Below are positions 15,943-27,693 of a stretch of DNA of 39,832 nt, one piece after another. The notes under the pieces were generated by a model that had not been told where the DNA came from, ran no database searches, and was given only the letters and a program-made list of their open reading frames with translations. The DNA is from an uncultured bacterium (GTDB lineage Bacteria > Krumholzibacteriota > Krumholzibacteriia > LZORAL124-64-63). Location: contig CAIWHK010000045.1 of NCBI GenBank assembly GCA_903912525.1, forward strand, positions 1-39,832, written 5' to 3'. The translations under genes and the position numbers were made by a program. Each line of letters starts with the position of its first letter. Position 1 is the first letter of the stretch.

Positions 15943-16161
15943 ATGGAACCGTGCTGGGAGTACTTCCACTGTATCAAGGACAAATGCGTCATGTTCGGTC
16001 GCCGCGATGTCATGTGCTGGACGGTGGAAGGGACGCTTTGCAACAACGAGGCAGCAGCGTACTGCCGGTTCAGCAGCAGCGGTTGCAAGCGCGAGGCGTG
16101 TGAGCAGTCGCGTTGCATCTATCTCGCGGCGGCGTTGGCCCAGGATGGCATGCGTCACTGA
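15943..16161 (+). CDS. Cysteine-rich small protein with two C-W motifs
   Basis: 72 residues with nine cysteines at 4, 10, 15, 25, 33, 41, 48, 53 and 58. Cys-Trp pairs occur at 4-5 (PCWEYFHC) and 25-26 (MCW), as in proteins called two-CW domain, whose function is unknown to me. There is no signal peptide, so metal or Fe-S binding in the cytoplasm is plausible. ATG 15943 has SD AGGGAG at 7 nt; a longer version from 15910 has no SD. A long inverted repeat begins 3 bp after the stop. Confidence 0.65.
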   Translation: MEPCWEYFHCIKDKCVMFGRRDVMCWTVEGTLCNNEAAAYCRFSSSGCKREACEQSRCIYLAAALAQDGMRH

Positions 16162-16163
16162 AC

Positions 16164-16249
16164 GCAGTGGCTGAATAGGAACGGTGGCGGGCAGTCCTCG
16201 CGCCTTCGGCGCTGCGGATAGCCCACCACCGTTCCTATTCAGCCACTGC
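16164..16249. repeat. Perfect 24-bp inverted repeat, long hairpin between convergent genes
   Basis: Arms 16164-16187 and 16226-16249 are perfect reverse complements; the 38-nt centre can continue the stem (GGGC/GCCC, GCGCC-ttc-GGCGC). It fills the gap between two convergent stops. Either a strong two-way terminator or a small palindromic element (REP/MITE type). No T-run is present. Confidence 0.9.
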
Positions 16250-16261
16250 TTGCAGCGACCG

Positions 16262-17050
16262 CTAGCTGCCGCCCAGGACGCGGCCGAGGCCGCCGAGCAC
16301 CGAACCTTCATCGCGCCCGCGCCCGCCCATCTGCGGCGCGCTGGAGATGATCCGGTCGGCCAACCGCGAGAACGGCAGCGACTGCAGGTACACCGTGCCG
16401 TGGCCGCGCAGCGTGACCAGGAACAGGCCCTCGCCGCCGAAGATCATGCTCTTGAGGTTGCCGGCGCGCTGGATGTCGTAGTCGATGCCCTCGGTGAAGC
16501 CGACCAGGCAGCCGGTGTCGACCAGCAGCGTCTCGCCGCGCAGTTCCTTGCGGATGACGGTGCCGCCGGCGTGGGCGAAGGCCAGGCCGTCGCCTTCCAG
16601 CTTCTGCAGGATGAAGCCTTCGCCGCCGAAGAAGCCCGTGCCGAGCTTGCGCTGCAGCGTGATCGAGATGCTCGTGCCCAGCGCCGCGCACAGGAACGCG
16701 TCCTTCTGGCAGATGAAGCGGCCGCCCAGCTCGGGCATGTTCAGCGCGATGATGCGGCCGGGGTACGGCGCGGCGAACGCGGCGGTGCGCTTGCCGGCGC
16801 CGCGGTTGGTGAAGTGGGTCAGGAAGATGGACTCGCCGGTCAGCACGCGCTTGCCGACGTTCAGCAGGGCGTCGAAGACGCCGCCGCCGGGCTTGGAACC
16901 GTCGCCCATGCGCGCCTCGAAGGTGATGCCCTCGTCCATGTAGTTGAGGGCGCCGGCCTCGGCGATGACCGTCTCGCCCGGGTCGAGGCCGATTTCGACG
17001 ATCTGCATGTCGTCGCCGAGGATGGTGTAATCGAGGTCGTGGCAGCGCAT
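16262..17050 (-). CDS. AIM24/TIGR00266 family protein
   Basis: 262 residues. A TIGR00266/AIM24 beta-barrel-like protein: the start [35 protein letters not shown], repeated GGEGF and GGEGLFL blocks, and [18 protein letters not shown] are diagnostic. The fold is related to the tubby C-terminal domain; the biochemical role in bacteria is unknown. It has no signal peptide and a Gly-rich C-terminus. SD GGAGGA precedes ATG 17050. Transcribed alone, divergently from the Ig-like lipoprotein gene. Confidence 0.92.
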   Translation of the reverse strand: MRCHDLDYTILGDDMQIVEIGLDPGETVIAEAGALNYMDEGITFEARMGDGSKPGGGVFDALLNVGKRVLTGESIFLTHFTNRGAGKRTAAFAAPYPGRIIALNMPELGGRFICQKDAFLCAALGTSISITLQRKLGTGFFGGEGFILQKLEGDGLAFAHAGGTVIRKELRGETLLVDTGCLVGFTEGIDYDIQRAGNLKSMIFGGEGLFLVTLRGHGTVYLQSLPFSRLADRIISSAPQMGGRGRDEGSVLGGLGRVLGGS

Positions 17051-17129
17051 TGACGGTTCCTCCGCGGTCCCCGCAGGGACGGTTCGATGGTCCTGGTTAG
17101 CCGAACACCAGCGTTATACTCTGATTTCA

Positions 17130-17154
17130 AACGTTTTGTTCGCAGAAAAACGTT
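17130..17154. promoter_or_regulatory. AT-rich hairpin in the leader of the Ig-like lipoprotein gene
   Basis: AACGTTTT (17130-17137) pairs with AAAACGTT (17147-17154) around 9 nt, 69 bp upstream of the start codon at 17223. It lies in the divergent promoter region; TTATACT just upstream resembles a -10 box. It may be an operator or leader structure. Confidence 0.35.
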
Positions 17155-17222
17155 GGGTGAAACGGGCCCCTGTCGATAAACGATAGTACCCATCCAATTC
17201 CCCCGCGCCAAGGAGCAGAGAC

Positions 17223-18926
17223 ATGAGGTCACGCAATCCGCAGGTCATGACCGCGTTGCTGGCCGTCGTCGCATTGACGCTCGCTGCCTGCAGCAGCAGC
17301 AACACACCTGAGGACAACACCGCCGACACGACCCCACCCACGGTCACCAGTACGTCGCCCGCCAACGGCGGCACCAGCGTGCTGACGAACGCGGCGATCA
17401 CCGTCATCTTCAACGAGGACATGGCGCCGGCCAGTGCCACCGGCCAGGTGCAATTGTCGAGCGGCGGGCTGGCCACTACCACGTGGCTGGACACGCGCAC
17501 TGTGTCCATCACGCACGGCACCGGCTGGGCCGAGGGCGTGCAGGTCACCGTCACGCTGGGCGTGGGGCTGACCGACGCGGCGGGCAACGCGCTGACGGCG
17601 CCCTACGTGTTCTCGTTCTTCACCGACACGACGGCCCTGCTGTTGATCAACAACGAGCCGCTCAACAACGCGACCGGCGTCAACCGCAGCGCCAGCGTGC
17701 GCCTGCAGTTCTCGCGTTCGGTCGACGAGTCGTCGTTGTCCGACCACGTGACGATCACCAGCCCCGAGTTCGCCAAGGCAACCTACCCGTTCACCGTGAC
17801 GGGCGGCGGCGCCAACAACTGGGTGACGCTGGATCCGGCCGCCGACCTGCCGGCCTCCATGACGTTCACCGTGACGGTGGGCGCGGACGTGAACGCCGCC
17901 GGTTCGCCGTCGACGACGCTGGGCACGCCGCACAACTTCACCTTCACGACGGGCGTCGATGTCGACACTACGCCGCCGACCATCGTGTCGGTGAGCCCCG
18001 CCAGCGGCAGCACGAACGTGTCGGCGGATGTCGGCGCGCTGGTGATCACGTTCAGCGAGCCGATCGCGCCGGACTCGTTCAGCCCGGTGTCGTGGAACGC
18101 CGAATTCGCGGTCCTGATCATGGGGGCCGCCATCGAGCCGGTGTGGAGCGGGGGCGGCACGGTGCTGACCGTCTCGCTGCCGAGCCCGCTGCCGACCGGC
18201 CTGGAGATGGCCGTGACGATGGCCGGCTATACCGACCTGAGCGGCAACGCGCAGGCGACCGAGACGGCGTGGACGGCCAAGGTGGCCGGCACGGCGGACA
18301 TCTACCCGATGGCCGACCTGCTGCAGTATGCGTTCGTCGGCTCCTGGGCCCGCGGGCTGGATGGCAGCTCGACGCCCACGAGCACGGGCGAGCAGGAAGT
18401 CTTCCGGCAGGCCGAGGTCCAGCTCAACGGCGACGTGCGCATGGTCGGCTACACCGACTCGACGTACGTGACGATGCGTCGCTGGGACGCCTTCGATCGC
18501 CTGGCGAACCAGGTCAACTGGCTGGGCTTCGCCAGCGACAACGGCGGCGGCACGGTTGAAGTGATCACCTTCGACTCGGCGTTGAAGTACCTGCCGCTGC
18601 CGATGGCGGCCGGCACCTGGACGGCCAGTTCGACGGTGACCGTGCCTGGACAGGGCACCTTCAACGCGGTGCTCAGCGGCCGCGTGTGGGCGCGGGAGGA
18701 CCTCGCCATGCCGTCGAAGACGCCGGTCGGCGTCTACTACAAGGGCGCCTGGAAGGTGGCTCGTTCGATGAGTGTCACGCTCGACGGCGCGTGGTTCACG
18801 ACCATGGCCGACACCGTGTGGTACTCGCCGACGCTGGGTCCGGTCCAGGAGATCAGTCGCGAGGACAACGCGGCCCGCGACGGCCAAGCTGCCGGCTGGT
18901 ACCGCACCGAGGTGTACCGGAGGTAG
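17223..18926 (+). CDS. Lipoprotein with tandem bacterial Ig-like (Big_5/SbsA-type) domains
   Basis: 567 residues. Lipobox LTLAAC with Cys23. After a Thr/Asp linker come three Ig-like modules of the Big_5 kind, each starting [18 protein letters not shown] or similar (about 39-137, 140-240 and 250-355), with the family's [18 protein letters not shown] strands and [18 protein letters not shown] turns. The last 210 residues, beginning [20 protein letters not shown], are not recognised and are aromatic-rich. Probably a surface lipoprotein. SD AAGGAG precedes ATG 17223; a GC hairpin follows the stop. Confidence 0.85.
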   Translation: MRSRNPQVMTALLAVVALTLAACSSSNTPEDNTADTTPPTVTSTSPANGGTSVLTNAAITVIFNEDMAPASATGQVQLSSGGLATTTWLDTRTVSITHGTGWAEGVQVTVTLGVGLTDAAGNALTAPYVFSFFTDTTALLLINNEPLNNATGVNRSASVRLQFSRSVDESSLSDHVTITSPEFAKATYPFTVTGGGANNWVTLDPAADLPASMTFTVTVGADVNAAGSPSTTLGTPHNFTFTTGVDVDTTPPTIVSVSPASGSTNVSADVGALVITFSEPIAPDSFSPVSWNAEFAVLIMGAAIEPVWSGGGTVLTVSLPSPLPTGLEMAVTMAGYTDLSGNAQATETAWTAKVAGTADIYPMADLLQYAFVGSWARGLDGSSTPTSTGEQEVFRQAEVQLNGDVRMVGYTDSTYVTMRRWDAFDRLANQVNWLGFASDNGGGTVEVITFDSALKYLPLPMAAGTWTASSTVTVPGQGTFNAVLSGRVWAREDLAMPSKTPVGVYYKGAWKVARSMSVTLDGAWFTTMADTVWYSPTLGPVQEISREDNAARDGQAAGWYRTEVYRR

Positions 18927-18978
18927 CCGACAGTCCGGTGACTTCGGTAATAGTCTGCAAAACAACAAGTTGACGGCG

Positions 18979-19007
18979 AGGGCGGGGCGCAATCCCCGCC
19001 CCGCCCT
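18979..19007 (+). terminator. Terminator after the Ig-like lipoprotein gene
   Basis: AGGGCGGGGC (18979-18988) pairs with GCCCCGCCCT (18998-19007) around a 9-nt loop, 53 bp past the stop. The following ATTC is only weakly T-rich. Confidence 0.6.
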
Positions 19008-19119
19008 ATTCGGTGATTGTGAATACGTGTTTTCCCTTATTTGGGACCGGTTCACGCCGATAACCGGATCAGCTGTTACATCGCGCAAAAGGATTGTGGC
19101 CGGGAGATTTAGCGTTCAC

Positions 19120-22113
<2,994 letters not shown>

Positions 22114-22159
22114 GCGCCCCGCGCGCCATCCGCAGAAAGGCGCGACAAACCGCGCACCG

Positions 22160-22990
22160 TTACCCCCGCAGCTTGAACGTCACCGGCATGTTGACCCAGA
22201 CCTCGAGCGGTTTGTGGTCGACCTGCGCCGGCCGGAACACGGCGGTGCGGGCGCAGTCCTCGGCCGACTTGCGCAGGGCCGCCGGCCCGTCGATGAAGAT
22301 CACGTCCTTCACGCGCCCGTTCTTGCCCACCAGCACGCGCACCAGCACCGTGCCCTCGATGCCTGCCGCGCGCGCCACCTGCGGGTAATCCGGGGCGGCG
22401 ATGCTCACGCGCACCGGTTCCTCGTCGACAGCCACGAACTCGTCCGGCGACGGCGCGGTGTCGATGTCGGTCTGGACGACAAGCGAGTCGCCGGTTCCGG
22501 CGCCGCTCGTGCCGGCGAACGTGATGGGGGCCAGCGCCTCGGCCATCTCGGTCTTGGTGGCGATGGTCTGCGTGGTGGCCTTCTCGTCGGCCACGGGCTC
22601 GGGGATGGCGATCCTCGGCGGCGGCGCGGTGATCCTGGCCACAGCCTGCGCCACGTTGATCTGCGGCGCGGCCGGCTTGGCGATCGACGGCGGCACGCCC
22701 AGGTCGGTGTAGCGGACGATCTTCACCGAGCGGGCGACCGGTGGCGCCGACGCCTTGCGGTGCGACCACCCGACATAGCTGGCGAAGATCACCAGGCCGA
22801 GCACCAGCGTGCCCAGGTTGGCCCAGCGCAGCCACCGCGCGCGCTCGCGGCGCAGCGGATGCGATTCGCCGGTCAACGGCAGGCTGGGTGCGTTGTCCAG
22901 CGTGAAGGCCCAAGGAATATGGGAGACGGGAATGTGCGCCACGGCGCCGGCCGCGTGGACGATCCCGCCCTTGTTGCCGCGCCCGCTCAT
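22160..22990 (-). CDS. TonB family energy transducer
   Basis: 276 residues. A cytoplasmic N-terminus (1-54), one membrane helix (about 56-73, LGTLVLGLVIFASYVGW), a Pro-rich spacer, and a C-terminal TonB domain (about 195-276) with YPQVARAAGIEGTVLVRVLV and a final VTFKLRG. It links the ExbB/ExbD motor to outer-membrane receptors. Last gene of the operon; its ATG overlaps the stop of the second exbD gene. A weak hairpin (CGCGCC/GGCGCG, 22122-22144) lies between it and the convergent kinase gene. No TonB-dependent receptor is in the window. Confidence 0.9.
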   Translation of the reverse strand: MSGRGNKGGIVHAAGAVAHIPVSHIPWAFTLDNAPSLPLTGESHPLRRERARWLRWANLGTLVLGLVIFASYVGWSHRKASAPPVARSVKIVRYTDLGVPPSIAKPAAPQINVAQAVARITAPPPRIAIPEPVADEKATTQTIATKTEMAEALAPITFAGTSGAGTGDSLVVQTDIDTAPSPDEFVAVDEEPVRVSIAAPDYPQVARAAGIEGTVLVRVLVGKNGRVKDVIFIDGPAALRKSAEDCARTAVFRPAQVDHKPLEVWVNMPVTFKLRG

Positions 22991-23493
22991 CGCACGGCCG
23001 CCACGGCTGCGACGTCGGCGTCCTTCATCTCGACCAGGCTGAAGCGCTGCATCTTGGCGTCCTCAAGCACGTCCATCATGTCGACCATCGGCTCATAGCG
23101 CGCGCCGCGGCTGATCTTCACCAGCACGATCAGGTTCGGGTTGGCGGCGGCGCCGCTCTCGAACGTGGCTCGCAGGTCGCCCCAGGCCAGCGGCTGCAGC
23201 GGCGAGCGGCCAGTGCGCGTAAACAGTGCCTCGTCCTTGTCCACGTAGACGGTCATCACGTTGGACTCGGGCACCTCGACGCGGGCGTCGGGTTCGGGCA
23301 GGTTCACTTCCATGGCCAGCGGCCGCCGGAAGACGGTCGTGACCATGAAGAAGATGAGCAGCAGGAACGCGATGTCGACCATGGGCGTCATGTCGACGCG
23401 CACGCCCACCCGCTTGCTCTTCCTCGTCAGGCCGAGCAGGCCGCGACCGGGGTGCGCGGACTTGCCCTTGTCGGCAACAACGACGTCGGACAT
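22987..23493 (-). CDS. ExbD/TolR family protein, copy 2
   Basis: 168 residues. A basic cytoplasmic N-terminus, then VDMTPMVDIAFLLLIFFMVTT, the ExbD/TolR membrane helix with the proton-handling Asp of the MVD motif, then a periplasmic domain. Its ATG directly follows the stop of the first exbD gene. The periplasmic domain differs clearly from copy 1, so this is not a recent duplication. Confidence 0.93.
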   Translation of the reverse strand: MSDVVVADKGKSAHPGRGLLGLTRKSKRVGVRVDMTPMVDIAFLLLIFFMVTTVFRRPLAMEVNLPEPDARVEVPESNVMTVYVDKDEALFTRTGRSPLQPLAWGDLRATFESGAAANPNLIVLVKISRGARYEPMVDMMDVLEDAKMQRFSLVEMKDADVAAVAAVR

Positions 23494-23955
23494 CTAGCGA
23501 CCCCCTTCGCGCGACCGTGCGCCGCCGGGACCGGGCTCGTTGCCCTCCCGCCGCAGGTCGGTCATGAGGTTGAAACGCAGCGTTCTTGATTTGGCCAGGG
23601 TGTCCATCAGGTCGGACATGGCGCCGAACGGCGCGTCGCGGTCGCCCTTGACCACGACCACCGAGCCGGGATTGCGCTCGCGCCACTGCACCAGGGCCTG
23701 CAGCATGTTGTCCGGGGCCAGTTCCTGCACGTCGGCCTGGTTCTCGCCCGAGATGAACAACTGACCCGTGCGGTTGAGCGTCAGGAAGATGGTGCCGGTC
23801 TCGGGCACGTGGATCTCCGAACGCGACAACGGCAGCTCGATGGCGACCTGCACGGGCGGCTTGAACTGCGTGGTGGTCATGAAGAAAATGAGCAACAGGA
23901 ACGCCACGTCCACCATGGGCGTCATGTCGATGCGCACTCGATTGCGTCGGATCAC
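23494..23955 (-). CDS. ExbD/TolR family protein, copy 1
   Basis: 153 residues from GTG 23955, 3 bp after the ExbB stop. RIDMTPMVDVAFLLLIFFMTTTQF is the ExbD helix with the essential Asp; GTIFLTLNRTGQLFISGE and VVVKGDRDAPFG belong to the periplasmic domain. The paired ExbD genes may form a mixed dimer inside the ExbB pore. Confidence 0.93.
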   Translation of the reverse strand: MIRRNRVRIDMTPMVDVAFLLLIFFMTTTQFKPPVQVAIELPLSRSEIHVPETGTIFLTLNRTGQLFISGENQADVQELAPDNMLQALVQWRERNPGSVVVVKGDRDAPFGAMSDLMDTLAKSRTLRFNLMTDLRREGNEPGPGGARSREGGR

Positions 23956-23958
23956 GGC

Positions 23959-24681
23959 CTACGACTCCTTGCCGACTTCCAGCAGCTTGAGGATCTCGTA
24001 CGAGGTTTCCTCGACGCGCGTGTTGAACTGGTCGACCTGCGTCGTGAAGTGGTTGTAGAGCACGGTCGCGATGATGGCGGTGAACAGGCCCAGCGCCGTG
24101 TTGATCAGCGCCTCGCTGATGCCCAGGGCCAGCGCCGTGGCGTCCGGCGCGCCGGCGCGCGACATCGCGTTGAACGAGCGGATCATGCCGACTGTGGTGC
24201 CCAAAAGGCCCAGCATCGTCGCGATCGACGCGATGGTCGACAGCGAGTTCAGGTTCTGCTCCAGGTTGGGGCTCTCCAGCGCGCTGGCTTCCTGCAGGGC
24301 GCGACGCGTCTCTTCGAGCGTCTCCTTGCTGGCGCCGCCCGTGCCGGTGCCGTGCACCTTGCGGAACTTCTCCAGGCCGGCGCCCACGACGTTGGCCAGG
24401 CTGCCGCCCTGCGTGCGGCAGGCCGTGATGGCGCCCGGCAGGTCGCCGCCATGCACCGACTTCTTCAGCGCGGCGATGAACACCGCAACGTTGCCGCGGC
24501 CGCCGGCGCGCCACATGACGATCGAGCGCTCGACCGCGAAGGTCAGCGTCAGGAAGAGGAACGTCAGTCCAAAGATGAGCAGCGGGCCGCCCTGCTTGAT
24601 GTAGGGGGGCGTCTGGCTCCAGATGAGCCACGAGACGAGGAGCGAAACAACAATGATGGGAGCAAGGACGTAGTTCTTCAT
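23959..24681 (-). CDS. MotA/TolQ/ExbB proton channel family protein
   Basis: 240 residues. Three membrane helices: about 8-26, then about 130-150 and 165-190 after a cytoplasmic loop. The TolQ/ExbB core LSTIASIATMLGLLGTTVGMIRSF followed by ISEALINTALGLFTAIIATVLYN is plain. It would form the pentameric channel around ExbD that drives TonB. The ATG overlaps the TPR gene stop (ATGA). Confidence 0.95.
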   Translation of the reverse strand: MKNYVLAPIIVVSLLVSWLIWSQTPPYIKQGGPLLIFGLTFLFLTLTFAVERSIVMWRAGGRGNVAVFIAALKKSVHGGDLPGAITACRTQGGSLANVVGAGLEKFRKVHGTGTGGASKETLEETRRALQEASALESPNLEQNLNSLSTIASIATMLGLLGTTVGMIRSFNAMSRAGAPDATALALGISEALINTALGLFTAIIATVLYNHFTTQVDQFNTRVEETSYEILKLLEVGKES

Positions 24682-26582
24682 CGCGAAGGTGCTTCCTTTC
24701 CGGCATTACGGGCCTGGTTCAACAATTCGGATCCGGTCTTGAGCATGGGATTCTGCGGGTCGATGGCGCGGGCCTTCGTGAACGCGGCGCCGGCCGCGTC
24801 GAGCTTGCCCTGGCCCAGGTTCGCGCTGCCCAGGCCGGCCCAGCCGTCGGCGTTGCCGGGCTCGACCTGCGTGGACTGTTCGTAGGCGCGCGCGGCGCCC
24901 GGATAGTCGGCGGCGCGCAGGCGGCAGAAGCCGAGCCCGCGCTGCGCCTTGGCGTTGGCCGGCTCGGCGGCCAGCACGTCGCGATAGACCTTCTCGGCCG
25001 CCGGCAGCGAGTCGACGGCGGCCAGTGCCTGCGCCAGCAGCAGCCGCGCCGTGGCCTGCTTCGCGTCCAGCGCGACGGCCGCGCGGAAATCGGCGATGGC
25101 CGCGCGCGGGTCGCCGCCCTGGAAGCGGGCGATGCCCAGGTTCAGGTGCGCGGCGGCCGAGGTGGGATCGAGCGCGGAAGCACGTGTGAAGCGCTCGGCG
25201 GCCTCGGCGGTGCGGCCGGCGCGCAATTCGAGCAGGCCCTGCTGGAACGGCACCGACGACGAGGTGGAGTCGATTGCGGCAGCGGCGTTCAACGAGGCCA
25301 GCGCGGCGTCGGCCTGCCCGTGCGTGCCCTGCCACTCGGCCAGGGCCAGCTGGTCATCCAATACCCAGCCTTTGGGCGCCCCGCCGGCCAGCAACGTGGC
25401 CGCCAGCGCGGCGGCCTCGGCGCGCACGGCCTCGTCGCTCGCGCGCAGGCCCGTTTGGGCGAACAGCAGGGAGGCGGCCGTGCCGGCGGGGTCCAGCTCG
25501 TGCGCAACCTTCGCGGCGCCCGCCGCTTCATCCAGGCGACCCAGCTCGCGCAGCGCGCCCGCCAGCCCCAGCCGCGACTCGACATCCTGCGGCGCCACCT
25601 GCACGCAGCGCAGCCAGGTGCGCGCGGCCTGCTCGGGACGCTTGGCGCGCCTGAACAGATCGGCCAGCTCGCGCAGCGCGGGGGTGTAGGTGGAATCGGC
25701 GGCGCCCGCCTGCTCGAACCGCGCGCGGGCGTCGTTGTGGCGGCCGGTCTTCGAGTAGAGACGGCCCAGCTCGGTCAGCGTGGGCGCATCCGGCGTGATA
25801 CCGGGCGTGGCCAGCAGCTGTTCCCAGGCGTTGATGGCCAGGTCGTTGTTGCCCTGCGCCTGGTAGACGCGCGCCAGCAGCGCCGTGTACTGCGGGTCGA
25901 CGGGGTCGAGCGTCTGCGCCTGCAGCGCCTCGACCTCGGCCTGCGGCCCGGCGCCGTTGGCCAGGAAGACCAGCGCCTTGCCGTGATGGTAGCGATCCTC
26001 GCCGCGCAGCACGCCCTTGCGGTCGCGGCCGGACTCGAGCATGTCGCGCGCCTTCTCCCAGCGCCCGGCCTTCAGCTCGAGCAGCGCCTGCCCGTACTTC
26101 GCCGGCCAGCACTTGGCGTCGGCGGCCAGCGCCTCGTCGAACGCGTCGGCGGCATCACTGTCATTGCCGCCGCGCAGGGCCAGCAGGCCCAACTCGGCGC
26201 GCGGGTCGCTCCAGGCGCCGCCGCGCGCGGCCAGCGCCGCGGTGAAGCACTTCTCCGCGTCTGCATAATCGCCCACGCGCAGTGCGCACTGGCCCAGGCC
26301 GAACTGCGCCTCGTCCAGGTGGTAGCCCGCGGTGACGGCCTCGCTGAAGCGCGCCTTCGCGTCGGCCCAGGCGCCGTCGTCCAACAGCCGCTTGCCCTGG
26401 CGCACGGGGTCGTTGTCCAGCGTGTAGCCGGTGCGTTCGGCGGCGTGGGTGGGCGCGGGGATCAGGGTCACAAGAGAAGATGTCAGCAGGAGCGGGGCGA
26501 TGGCGAAGGCGGCGGCTGTTGCACGATGGCGCCGGCGCTGGTGGCGTCGCGGCCCTGCTTCGTGCTGCCGACTCTTGCCCAT
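24678..26582 (-). CDS. Exported TPR-repeat protein of the TonB/ExbBD operon
   Basis: 634 residues. A basic N-terminus and a hydrophobic stretch ending in THAAE near residue 48 form a signal peptide. The rest is about fifteen tetratricopeptide repeats (patterns such as AAHLNLGIARFQGGDPRAAIADFRAAVALD and ADGWAGLGSANLGQGKLDAAGAAF). It is the first gene of a five-gene operon with ExbB, two ExbD and TonB; TPR proteins are frequent partners of such motors, perhaps as periplasmic scaffolds. ATG 26582 was preferred to the adjoining GTG 26585; both lack a good SD. Confidence 0.88.
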   Translation of the reverse strand: MGKSRQHEAGPRRHQRRRHRATAAAFAIAPLLLTSSLVTLIPAPTHAAERTGYTLDNDPVRQGKRLLDDGAWADAKARFSEAVTAGYHLDEAQFGLGQCALRVGDYADAEKCFTAALAARGGAWSDPRAELGLLALRGGNDSDAADAFDEALAADAKCWPAKYGQALLELKAGRWEKARDMLESGRDRKGVLRGEDRYHHGKALVFLANGAGPQAEVEALQAQTLDPVDPQYTALLARVYQAQGNNDLAINAWEQLLATPGITPDAPTLTELGRLYSKTGRHNDARARFEQAGAADSTYTPALRELADLFRRAKRPEQAARTWLRCVQVAPQDVESRLGLAGALRELGRLDEAAGAAKVAHELDPAGTAASLLFAQTGLRASDEAVRAEAAALAATLLAGGAPKGWVLDDQLALAEWQGTHGQADAALASLNAAAAIDSTSSSVPFQQGLLELRAGRTAEAAERFTRASALDPTSAAAHLNLGIARFQGGDPRAAIADFRAAVALDAKQATARLLLAQALAAVDSLPAAEKVYRDVLAAEPANAKAQRGLGFCRLRAADYPGAARAYEQSTQVEPGNADGWAGLGSANLGQGKLDAAGAAFTKARAIDPQNPMLKTGSELLNQARNAGKEAPSR

Positions 26583-26603
26583 CACGATCTATCCGTTCCC
26601 CCG

Positions 26604-26620
26604 CTGCGGTCCAGCCGCAG
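26604..26620 (-). terminator. Possible terminator after the PstS-like gene
   Basis: CTGCGG (26604-26609) and CCGCAG (26615-26620) around a 5-nt loop, 15 bp past the PstS-like stop on the minus strand. No T-run. Confidence 0.35.
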
Positions 26621-26634
26621 TCCTGACGTTAAGC

Positions 26635-27642
26635 CTATTTGCCGTCCTTGCCCACTGCGTCGCGGCTGAGCTGGATCTCGCGCGCCACCAGCCGGGCCGG
26701 CAGCACACCCGCGTTCTCGACCTGGCGCAGCCCGCGCGCGCTGCCCAGGTGGTTCACGAACTTGACGCCCTCCAGGCCCCCGGCGCCGCGGCAGGCCACA
26801 TAGAGGGAGTGGTTCAACGGGTAGGCGCCCGTCCCGATGCCGGCGGCGGTCGGCGATGTCGCCTTCACGCCGTCCGCAGTCACCACGTCGACGAAACGTG
26901 TGCCGGCCGGCGGCCCCAGTTCGGGATCCAGGCCGGCGTTCAGCGTGCTGACCACGCCCCACGAGCCCGGGTCCGCCGCCACGGCCGCGATCACGGCCGC
27001 AGCATCGGCGAGGAACACCACGGGGCCCGCTTTCGTGCCGCTCGTATCGGCGGCATCGATGATGGGCAGCCCCAGCGCCCCGAGCAGCGCATCCCAGGCG
27101 CCTTCGTTCGGGTCGGGCGCGTAGAAGCGACCGCAGAACGCAGCGAGTCCCGCGCCCGGCGCGCCGCCTTCACTTGCCGGGGCGAGCGCGGCCTTCAACG
27201 CATCCAAGGTGACAGGGCCGACCGGGGCCTGCGCCCCCGCCAGCAGTACCAGCCCGCCCAGCCCGATGGCCTCGGTCACGGCCGTGTCGCCGTCGGCCTG
27301 CCGGAACAGCTCCTGCTCGGCGGCCGTCGGCCGGCGCATCAGGAACGCGACGTCGGTCTCGCGCGCCAGCAGCTGGTCCAGGGCGCGGTAGGTGCCGCCC
27401 GGCAGCACGGTCACCTGCAGTTTCGGATAGTCGCGGCGGTACTCGGCGGCCAGCTTCTCGACCAGCGGCGGGGCCAGGTCGCGCCCGGCCAGCACCAGCG
27501 TGGGGTGCTCATCGCCCGCCGAACGCAGCGCCGAGCGGAAGCGCTTGAACGGCACGCCGCCCCGGTAAAGCATGATCCCGAGGATCACCGCCAGGTAGAC
27601 GGCGATCCGGATCAGCAGCCACATTCTGCGCCGCGACAGCAT
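26635..27642 (-). CDS. PstS-like phosphate-type substrate-binding protein, membrane-anchored
   Basis: 335 residues from ATG 27642; the start is uncertain (ATG 27624 also fits, and no SD is visible). An N-terminal helix (WLLIRIAVYLAVILGIMLY) acts as an uncleaved signal or anchor. The rest is a PBP-like domain (PF12849 type): LVLAGRDLAPPLVEKLAAEY, the ligand-region stretch DTSGTKAG, and GTGAYPLNHSLYVACRG, which matches the YPL-x-R region of PstS-like proteins. It probably binds an oxyanion. No pst permease genes follow. Divergent from the glycan operon by 51 bp. Confidence 0.75.
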   Translation of the reverse strand: MLSRRRMWLLIRIAVYLAVILGIMLYRGGVPFKRFRSALRSAGDEHPTLVLAGRDLAPPLVEKLAAEYRRDYPKLQVTVLPGGTYRALDQLLARETDVAFLMRRPTAAEQELFRQADGDTAVTEAIGLGGLVLLAGAQAPVGPVTLDALKAALAPASEGGAPGAGLAAFCGRFYAPDPNEGAWDALLGALGLPIIDAADTSGTKAGPVVFLADAAAVIAAVAADPGSWGVVSTLNAGLDPELGPPAGTRFVDVVTADGVKATSPTAAGIGTGAYPLNHSLYVACRGAGGLEGVKFVNHLGSARGLRQVENAGVLPARLVAREIQLSRDAVGKDGK

Positions 27643-27693
27643 GCCGGGCCGTTTTCTGTTGCGCGGCCCAGCCGGGCTGCGGATAATCGCGCC

